This document shows positions 37,246-44,170 of a DNA stretch of 44,170 bases, piece by piece. The DNA is taken from assembly GCA_028291605.1 (NCBI GenBank), contig JAQGHS010000283.1, forward strand, positions 1-44,170, in the 5' to 3' direction. This stretch comes from Planctomycetaceae bacterium. Its GTDB lineage: Bacteria > Planctomycetota > Planctomycetia > Planctomycetales > Planctomycetaceae. A model generated the notes under the pieces. The model saw nothing but the letters and a program-made list of their open reading frames with translations, ran no database searches and was not told the origin of the DNA. A program made the translations under genes and the position numbers. Within the stretch, counting starts at the first letter, position 1. Each line of letters starts with the position of its first letter.

Positions 37246-39867
37246 ATGCGGTTCCTGAACGCACTTGTTTTCGCGGTTGTATCGGGTTTGTTCTTCGCCG
37301 GAACCGTCGGTGCCGAAGAGCCCGCAGCCAAGGCAGCGGCAACTCTCACTTTCGAAACCGACATTCTACCAATCCTGCAGGCGCGGTGTGCCAAGTGCCA
37401 CGGCGATGAGAAACTCGAAGCCGGTTTCGATGTGCGGCGGCGCTTTGCCATTCTGAAAGGCGGAGATACGGGCCCGGCATTCATTCCAGGAAAACCCGAG
37501 GAAAGCACCCTCATCGAGCGGATCGAGAAGAACGAGATGCCGCCGGCCGACGAGGGGCGTCTGGACGAAAAGCAAAAAGCTCTGATTCGCCAATGGGTCC
37601 TCGCCGGTGCTCCGACGGTGAAGAATCCCGAACCGCCGCTGGAAGAATCCGAGATTGCCAGCCGGATCTCAGATGAGGATCGCCAGTTCTGGTCGTTCAA
37701 ATCGCCCGTTCGTCCCGCGATTCCCACGGTGAAAGCGCTGGACCGAGTACGAACTGCGATCGATTCGTTTCTGCTGGAAAAACTGGAAGCCAAGGGGCTG
37801 ACGTTCAACGCTGATGCCCCGAAGGAAGTTCAGGTCCGGCGGCTGTATCTCGATCTGTGGGGCATCCCACCCACCATTGAACAGGCCAACGAATTCCTGC
37901 TTGACGAACGGCCGAATGCGTATGAACTGTTAGTGGATCGACTCCTCGCGGCCCCGCAGTATGGCGAACGCTGGGGACGGTATTGGCTCGACGTCGCGGG
38001 CTATGCTGATTCCGATGGCTACCTTGCGGCAGACCGCCTGCGGCCCGAAGCGTGGCGCTATCGTGACTATGTCATTGAAGCCCTCAACCGCGATTTGCCC
38101 TATGATCAATTCGTTCGCGAACAACTCGCAGGGGACGAGCTAACCGACTGGCGCCGGGGTGAAGAGATCAGCCCGGAAGTCGAACGCCAACTGCGAGCGA
38201 CCGGCTTTCTGCGAACGGCCATGGACCCGACCTATCCGGGATACATTGAACCGAACGAGGTCCATCAAGTCCTCGCCGATACCGTGCAGATTGTCAGTTC
38301 GACCTTCCTGGGATTGACCGTGCAATGTGCCCGGTGCCACTCGCACAAGTTCGATCCGATTTCTCAGCGAGACTATTATTCGATGCAGGCCGTGCTGCTC
38401 GGCGCTTACGATCCGGCTCGCTGGCAGCCGTCTGAAGTACGCGGCATTCCCCTGGCCACTGAGGCCCAGGAAGCCCGGATCAACGAACTCAATAAGAAGG
38501 CCGACGAACGAGTTGCCGCCCTGACTGCGACCAGCGTGGAACTGACGGCACGCTTTCGCAAGCGTCGCATCGTCGAACTGCTGACCGCAGCGGCGCCGGG
38601 CGCCGCCATTGATCCGGCTCTCGTCGACAAATTGCTGGCAGCAGTCGTCGTGGCCGCTGACAAGCACACACCGGAACAGAAAGAGCTCGTTGCCAAGCAT
38701 GTCCCTGGAGCCGTTTGGACGGATGAAGAGCTCATCAAGCGGTTCGCTGAATTTGGTGAGGATCTCGCCAAGTTGAAGGCAGCGATCGCGGCGGAAGCGG
38801 CGTTGAAGAAGACGATCGTGAAGTTGCGATCTTTGGTTGATGTTGATGAAAAGGCTGCCGAAGGCCGGATCTTGCGGCGCGGTGAGCATACGAAGCCGGG
38901 TGGTACGGTGACGGCCAATGTGCCGGAAGTGTTGACTCCCGTCGGATTCCAATTGGATGTGAAACCCGGGTACAAGACATCAGGACGCCGGCTGGCGTTT
39001 GCACGCTGGTTAACTGAGCCGTCTCATCCGCTGGTCTCGCGCGTGCAGGTCAACCGCATCTGGGCTCGCCATTTCGGGCGAGGTCTGGTGCCAACCCAGG
39101 GGAACTTCGGCCGCGCGGGAATCAGGCCGTCTCATCCGGAATTGCTCGACTGGTTGGCGACCGAATTCGTCGCGATCGGTTGGAGCCAGAAGGCCTTGCA
39201 CAAGTTGATGCTGACATCGACCGCCTATCGTCAATCCGTTGACATCGATGCTGCGAAGACGGCCGCCGATCCGGAAAACAAACTGTGGGGAGCCTGGCAG
39301 CCGCGCCGTGTCGAAGGGGAAGTTGTTCGCGACGGGTTACTGGCCGTGGGTGGCAAACTCAATCCGCAAATGCTTGGTTCGCCGGCGAATGTCGCGGGCT
39401 CGGCCGATGGTGCCGTGGTGGATACGGACAACGCCGATGGGCGTCGGAGAAGCATTTATCAAATCGTCCGCCGCAGCCAGCACCTGACGCTGCTGGAGTT
39501 GTTTGATACTCCCTTGATGGAGGTCAACTGTCCTGAACGGACTGTTTCCATCGTCCCGTTGCAGGCCTTGGCAATGCTGCATGGCCCGCAGGCCGAACGG
39601 GCTGCGTTGGGCTTGTCGGAGCGAGTCATGGCCGCCGCAACCACTGATGAAGAACGCCTGGTTTGGATCTTCCGCACTTTGTTGACTCGGGTGCCGCGTC
39701 CCACCGAGCAACAGAATTTCCAAACATTTCTGGTGGAGATTCGCAAAGAGCAGTTGATTAACAAACCGACTCCGACTGCCGAAGAACAACTGGCCGCAAC
39801 GCGCGCGGCCTGGAAGGAAGCGGCGCTGGTGTTATTGAATAGTAATGAGTTTTTGTTTGTGCACTAG
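37246..39867 (+). CDS. Planctomycete cytochrome c (PSCyt1) / DUF1549 / DUF1553 protein, exported
   Basis: LQARCAKCHGDEKLEAGFD haem motif; FLLEKLEAKGLTFNADAPKEVQVRRLYLDLWGIPPT; QVNRIWARHFGRGLVPTQGNFGRAGIRPSHPELLDWLA. Confidence 0.93.
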   Translation: MRFLNALVFAVVSGLFFAGTVGAEEPAAKAAATLTFETDILPILQARCAKCHGDEKLEAGFDVRRRFAILKGGDTGPAFIPGKPEESTLIERIEKNEMPPADEGRLDEKQKALIRQWVLAGAPTVKNPEPPLEESEIASRISDEDRQFWSFKSPVRPAIPTVKALDRVRTAIDSFLLEKLEAKGLTFNADAPKEVQVRRLYLDLWGIPPTIEQANEFLLDERPNAYELLVDRLLAAPQYGERWGRYWLDVAGYADSDGYLAADRLRPEAWRYRDYVIEALNRDLPYDQFVREQLAGDELTDWRRGEEISPEVERQLRATGFLRTAMDPTYPGYIEPNEVHQVLADTVQIVSSTFLGLTVQCARCHSHKFDPISQRDYYSMQAVLLGAYDPARWQPSEVRGIPLATEAQEARINELNKKADERVAALTATSVELTARFRKRRIVELLTAAAPGAAIDPALVDKLLAAVVVAADKHTPEQKELVAKHVPGAVWTDEELIKRFAEFGEDLAKLKAAIAAEAALKKTIVKLRSLVDVDEKAAEGRILRRGEHTKPGGTVTANVPEVLTPVGFQLDVKPGYKTSGRRLAFARWLTEPSHPLVSRVQVNRIWARHFGRGLVPTQGNFGRAGIRPSHPELLDWLATEFVAIGWSQKALHKLMLTSTAYRQSVDIDAAKTAADPENKLWGAWQPRRVEGEVVRDGLLAVGGKLNPQMLGSPANVAGSADGAVVDTDNADGRRRSIYQIVRRSQHLTLLELFDTPLMEVNCPERTVSIVPLQALAMLHGPQAERAALGLSERVMAAATTDEERLVWIFRTLLTRVPRPTEQQNFQTFLVEIRKEQLINKPTPTAEEQLAATRAAWKEAALVLLNSNEFLFVH

Positions 39868-39878
39868 TTGGAAGAAGG

Positions 39879-39934
39879 TGGGACGGACAATCCTGTCCGT
39901 CTTGTGAGGTGTCGGACAGGATTGTCCGACCTAC
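39879..39934. repeat. Inverted repeat, family H, between DUF1553 and DUF1501 genes
   Basis: gtgggacggacaatcctgtccg / cggacaggattgtccgacctac; each arm contains cggaca-NNNN-tgtccg. Confidence 0.9.
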
Positions 39935-39966
39935 AAAAAACGGCGACGATTCGCGAGCACAACGTT

Positions 39967-41394
39967 ATGACATCATCATCCTCGGCATCACCCGAGCTAC
40001 TGGCTGCACTCAGCCGACGCGACCTGTTTTCCCGCACCGCAGCCGGCTTTGCCGGCATGGCGGTGGGCAGTTTGCTGAACCAGGATTTTGCCCGCGCTGA
40101 ATCCTCCAGTACGCTACGCGAGCCGCATTTTCCGCCCCAGGCGAAGGCAGTGATTCAGCTCTTCCAGCATGGCGGCCCGAGCCATATGGATCTGCTCGAT
40201 CCCAAGCCCGAGTTGACCGCCCGCAATGGGCAACCGATGCCGAAATACTTTACTGATCTGGTCAAGATCTCGGCCCACGGCAACTTGCTGGGAAGTCCGT
40301 TCAAATTCCAGAAGTACGGCCAAAGCGGAGTTGAGTATTCGGAACTCATCCCGCACACGGCCAGTTGTGCGGATGACATCGCGGTGATCCGTTCGATGTA
40401 CTCGGAGCACAACAATCACGAGCAGGCCTTGTGGCACATTCATACCGGCCGGATCGTCAGTGGTCGACCGACGATCGGTGCCTGGGCCAGTTATGCACTG
40501 GGCTCAGAGAACCAGAACCTGCCAGCTTATGTGGTTCTGCGTAATGACAGCTCGTTGCCAACCGACGGGACACGCAACTGGTCGAGCGGTTTCCTCCCCC
40601 CGAAGTATCAAGGGGTCCATTTCCGGCATTCGGGAACGCCTGTGTTGTATCTGCAGCCGTCGACGCCGATCACCGACAAGACTCAACAATTGCGGCGTGA
40701 CTTACTCTATAAGATGAACTCTGAACATCGCGAACAGGTTCCTCGCCTGGCTCCGGAATTAGAGGCCCGGATTGCAAGCTACGAACTGGCCGGACGCATG
40801 CAACTGTCTGCCGGGGCGGCGTTGAACCTCGCTGAAGAAACGCAGGAAACGCAGGCACTCTATGGACTTGGTCAGCCCAACACTGACAGCTACGGCAAGC
40901 GGTGCTTAATCGCCCGTCGACTCGTTGAGCGTGGTGTTCGCTACGTGCAGATTTTTGTCGAGGGACAGATCTGGGATACGCATTCGAAGAATGCCGACAC
41001 CACGAAGAAGTGTTGCGAGCAAACGGACAAGCCGGTCGCCGCGCTATTGAAAGATCTGAAGCAACGGGGTCTGCTGAACAACGTTCTCGTGATGTGGGGC
41101 GGTGAGTTCGGACGGACCCCCGTGAGCCAATCAGGTGACGGGCGCGATCATCACAAGCAGGGCTTCAGCATGTGGCTGGCCGGTGGTGGGATCAAGGGGG
41201 GCCAGGCCTATGGAGCCACCGACGAACTGGGTTACCATGCGGTCGAGAACCGCGTGATGGTGGCCGATCTGCATGCGACCGTGCTGCATCAACTGGGGCT
41301 TGATCACAAACGGGTCACGTATGATGTGCACGGTCGCGAAGAGCGGCTAACCGATGTCTATGACGCGAAGGTCTTGCGGCCGCTGCTGGCGTGA
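39967..41394 (+). CDS. DUF1501 family protein, Tat-exported (ATG 39967; ORF track 39868)
   Basis: SRRDLFSRTAAGFAGMAVGSLL Tat signal; FQHGGPSHMDLLDPKPEL; MWGGEFGRTPVSQSGDGRDHHKQGFSMWLAGGGIKGGQAYGATDELGY. Confidence 0.93.
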   Translation: MTSSSSASPELLAALSRRDLFSRTAAGFAGMAVGSLLNQDFARAESSSTLREPHFPPQAKAVIQLFQHGGPSHMDLLDPKPELTARNGQPMPKYFTDLVKISAHGNLLGSPFKFQKYGQSGVEYSELIPHTASCADDIAVIRSMYSEHNNHEQALWHIHTGRIVSGRPTIGAWASYALGSENQNLPAYVVLRNDSSLPTDGTRNWSSGFLPPKYQGVHFRHSGTPVLYLQPSTPITDKTQQLRRDLLYKMNSEHREQVPRLAPELEARIASYELAGRMQLSAGAALNLAEETQETQALYGLGQPNTDSYGKRCLIARRLVERGVRYVQIFVEGQIWDTHSKNADTTKKCCEQTDKPVAALLKDLKQRGLLNNVLVMWGGEFGRTPVSQSGDGRDHHKQGFSMWLAGGGIKGGQAYGATDELGYHAVENRVMVADLHATVLHQLGLDHKRVTYDVHGREERLTDVYDAKVLRPLLA

Positions 41395-41422
41395 TTTGAT
41401 GACGCTCACTTCGTGGCGACCA

Positions 41423-41503
41423 TGAGCGGCACGGCGCTTGCCGCCGGTTCTTCTTGTTTGGACGGCACGCTGAAAGAACCGGTGGCTAGCGCCATTCCGC
41501 TCA
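41423..41503. repeat. Inverted repeat, family O (hairpin-arm type)
   Basis: tgagcggcacggcgcttgccgccggttctt / aagaaccggtggctagcgccattccgctca, 26 of 30 complementary. Confidence 0.88.
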
Positions 41504-41536
41504 CACACTGAGCCCCGCTTCGGCAAACTTCGCCCA

Positions 41537-42427
41537 TCAGGCCTTCAAGGGCGACAGTTTCTCGTGCAATTCTTCCACGGCCGTCATCAGGCGTTGGCGT
41601 AGCTTTCCGGGCAACTGGTCCAGCTGCTCCAGAATGTCGTCGTTCAAGGCCTTATTACAGCGCTCAATTGTCGAACACAGCCGCCTGGCAAGTTGCTCAG
41701 GAGTAATCACCTCCGCCTGCGTCGGTCGCTCGGCGGCTTCGGTGGTGGGGGGATGGATGGCGCCCTTGTGGAATGGGGCGTAGTTGTCGCCTCCCAGCGG
41801 ATCCAACTCCCGGGCGAGTGCTCCCATGCGTGCCGGGTCGCCTTCGATGCCCGACTCTGAGGGAGAACCCGGACGCCGCGAGCCGTCGCCACCCATGCTG
41901 TACCCCGCCGGGTCCTGCACGAAGGCGCGTTCACCCGACAGGTAGCTGATGTGCTCGCTGGCGGCTTCAGCTGCTTCGGGTTCGGAGGTCAGGTCCTCAC
42001 CGCGCAACGCTCGTCGCCAGGCCTTCATTTCCGCGACAGTGGCCTGAGTTTCCTCGGCCCATTGCAGGCAGTCGGCGGCGTCATCCCAATTGAGTGACGA
42101 GTAGAAGTGGGACCATTTCAAGGAAGCAAACTGAGAGCGCACGTCCGAAAACGTTTCCCAGACTCGCCGCCGTTGGTAAATCTGGTCGCCACTGAGTCCC
42201 ACCAACTGGCCAAAATCGGCGTCGGTGCGGCCGCGGGCATGGCGTTGAGTCCACTTGGAGGCGCACTCGCCGACGACCCAACGGCACTGGCTGATGGCAC
42301 GCTGAGCGGTCTGGATCAGGGATTCTTCGGTTTCGTCAACGACGGATGTATTTTCTGGATGCGACATATGATTCAGGAGGTCAATGCTCTCATGCGGATC
42401 CGATGGCGGGGAAGAAACGGTCGTCAC
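41537..42427 (-). CDS. Hypothetical protein (possible internal start 42367)
   Basis: 296 aa ORF; helical N-terminus WVVGECASKWTQRHARGRTDADFGQLVGLSGDQIYQRRRVWETF...WSHFYSSLNW; helical C-terminus. Confidence 0.6.
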   Translation of the reverse strand: MTTVSSPPSDPHESIDLLNHMSHPENTSVVDETEESLIQTAQRAISQCRWVVGECASKWTQRHARGRTDADFGQLVGLSGDQIYQRRRVWETFSDVRSQFASLKWSHFYSSLNWDDAADCLQWAEETQATVAEMKAWRRALRGEDLTSEPEAAEAASEHISYLSGERAFVQDPAGYSMGGDGSRRPGSPSESGIEGDPARMGALARELDPLGGDNYAPFHKGAIHPPTTEAAERPTQAEVITPEQLARRLCSTIERCNKALNDDILEQLDQLPGKLRQRLMTAVEELHEKLSPLKA

Positions 42428-42770
42428 TCATCAATCAGTGACGCGAAAGTTTCACATCAAAACGTGATTCCGAACGAATCGGTCGTCATGAAAAGAAAGG
42501 GGCGAGGAATTCCGCCCTGTGGTGAGCCACGTGGAAATCCTGCCGCCCCAATAATGCGGGTGAAGTCCACGGAAACTCCCGATGCGAACAGGCGTTTCGA
42601 ATCAACCTGCTCGGCGAGACTCATTCTCGCAGTCAACTCGTTCGTCACAGCATCCTACCGTGAGACCCGTGAGATTGCCACGCTCTACGAGTTACCGGTT
42701 TGATGTCGCCACCGGATGGGAGAGATGCGAGTGCCTAGCTTCTGAAATCGCTAGAGTTTACGAATTCCGC

Positions 42771-42917
42771 CGTGGGATAGGCAGCCTGCCTGTCATTTGT
42801 CACCCCAGGTGACAAACCCGAATTCCATTCATCTCCCGATCGCCAATTCGATTTCCGTAGACCTCTGGTTCAGCGTTTTGTCGCTTCGCGATTGACAGGC
42901 AGGATGCCTATCCTACG
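42771..42917. repeat. Inverted repeat, family G, copy 2, enclosing a separate 9-bp hairpin
   Basis: cgtgggataggcagcctgcctgtca / tgacaggcaggatgcctatcctacg, 23 of 25; inner tttgtcacc-cca-ggtgacaaa at 42796-42816. Confidence 0.92.
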
Positions 42918-42928
42918 GGGAAAAAAAG

Positions 42929-42962
42929 AACCGGAAGGACCGCCCACGCTGATCCTTCCGGT
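42929..42962 (-). terminator. Rho-independent terminator for the SbtA-like gene
   Basis: Minus strand: accggaagga ... tccttccggt stem followed by T-rich run (complement of aaaaaaagaa at 42921). Confidence 0.85.
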
Positions 42963-43015
42963 CTTCAGGCGGCACGTCTGACACGTTGCCGCCAATACGC
43001 TACTCACTGGCGATG

Positions 43016-44170
43016 CTAGACCGACGGAGATCCACCGGTTTGCCCCAAGAGAATCTTGGCAATCATGATGTAGACCGGAATACCGATCGTCACGTTGTAG
43101 CTGAAGGTCAGACCGAGAGAGGCCGCGAGCGGCAGGGTCGGACTGGCTTCCGGAATCGCCAACCGTTGGACGGCCGGGACGGCGATGTACGAGGAAGCCC
43201 CGCACAGCACACCAAACAACACGTACGTTCCGACATCGAAGGGTTGACCGATCACCAGGCTATACCCATGCGCCAGGCACATGCCGATGGTCGCGAACAG
43301 ATTGGGGGCGAGGAGCCCGAACAGCACGAACGGCAACCCGGCGGTCCTTAGGTCTTTCAAACGTTGTGAAGCGGTCATACCCATTTCCAGCAGGAACAGG
43401 CACAACAAGCCCTGGAAGAGCGTGATGAACAGCGCATCGTCCGGCGCTGTCACCTTATGTCCCTGCATCTGGCTGACAAAGCCAATCAGGATGCCCGCGA
43501 ACAACAAGTAGATGCCCGGATTAAAGAAGACTTCGTGCAAGACTTCGAAGTCGAGCCCCCCCTTGTTCTCGTGTGGCTTGGCGTTGCCATTCTCCATGTT
43601 GTCTTCGAGGGCCATTTTGGCTTCGAATTCTTCGCCTTTGGTTTTCGCGGTTTTTTCGCCGTGACCACCGTGCCCCTCGTCATGGTCATGCTGCACAACC
43701 ACCATGCGCCCCATATTCGCTTTGTTGAAGTCGGGTTCGTCGGGCATATTGCCATCGCGATCCATCCCCGTAGCACGCAACCGCGAAACGATATAGAGGG
43801 CGACCAGGCAGCCTGGAATCTCCATGACCGCCAGCATCACCGGCATATACGCCGCATAGGCGATGCCAGCGGCGGTGAGCACACCGACACAGGTGACGAA
43901 GGTACCGGCCGAATCGGAACCGTAATAACCAGCGACAGTCGCCGCATCGATCCGGCGCAGCTTTGTGGCCGATCGCAGGATGGCATAGGCCAGGATTCCG
44001 ATCACCGTGTTGGTGCAGATACCGAGCACCATGAAGCCCAGGGCCTGTTTCAGCGACCCCGATCCGAGCAATGCCAGTTCCTCACCGCCATGCCAGCCGA
44101 TCGCCAGCAACAGGTAAATGGTGAGCCCCTGATAGACGGCTTTCGGAAACTCGAACTTGACCTTCAAGAT
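43016..44170 (-). CDS. SbtA-like sodium-dependent bicarbonate permease (DUF897), partial: N-terminus lies beyond window end
   Basis: AATVAGYYGSDSAGTFVTCVGVLTAAGIAYAAYMPVMLAVMEIPGCLVALYI; GILIGFVSQMQG; LFQGLLCLFLLEMGMTASQRLKDL; FGVLCGASSYIAVPAVQRLAIPEASPTLPLAASLGLTFSYNVTIGIPVY. Confidence 0.85.
   Translation of the reverse strand: MLKVKFEFPKAVYQGLTIYLLLAIGWHGGEELALLGSGSLKQALGFMVLGICTNTVIGILAYAILRSATKLRRIDAATVAGYYGSDSAGTFVTCVGVLTAAGIAYAAYMPVMLAVMEIPGCLVALYIVSRLRATGMDRDGNMPDEPDFNKANMGRMVVVQHDHDEGHGGHGEKTAKTKGEEFEAKMALEDNMENGNAKPHENKGGLDFEVLHEVFFNPGIYLLFAGILIGFVSQMQGHKVTAPDDALFITLFQGLLCLFLLEMGMTASQRLKDLRTAGLPFVLFGLLAPNLFATIGMCLAHGYSLVIGQPFDVGTYVLFGVLCGASSYIAVPAVQRLAIPEASPTLPLAASLGLTFSYNVTIGIPVYIMIAKILLGQTGGSPSV

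Noticed and set aside
39868-39966. N-terminal extension of the DUF1501 ORF (MEEGGTDNPVRLVRCRTGLSDLQKTATIREHNV)
   Set aside because: It is translation of the intergenic hairpin from a TTG codon. The ATG at 39967 leads into a normal Tat signal.

Overview
This 44.2 kb window is consistent with a Planctomycetes chromosome. Supporting signs are DUF1501, DUF1549/DUF1553 (PSD-type) and DUF1570 proteins, many twin-arginine or Sec-exported proteins, and a giant alpha-2-macroglobulin/TPR protein. I see about 24 credible protein-coding genes and no rRNA, tRNA, CRISPR, phage or transposase. They include a truncated degenerate Ser/Thr-kinase-like protein, SppA, an M28 peptidase with PDZ domains, an SMP-30-like protein, a TIM-barrel isomerase and a tandem pair of atypical GTPases. 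They also include a quinone reductase/ADH, a HEAT-repeat lipoprotein, a macro-domain protein, a full-length Lhr helicase, a 2.8k-aa A2M-like protein, a cytochrome/DUF1549/DUF1553 + DUF1501 pair and an SbtA-like bicarbonate permease. The most unusual signal is non-coding. Most intergenic gaps carry a long imperfect inverted repeat, 18 loci in all, in two architectural classes. One class has arms built of about three 9-11-nt words; in the other, each arm is itself a small hairpin. At least one family shows compensatory stem changes between copies inside the window, one locus is a nested double palindrome, and one palindrome sits in frame inside the Lhr helicase gene. All coordinates and alignments were read by eye; no searches were run.
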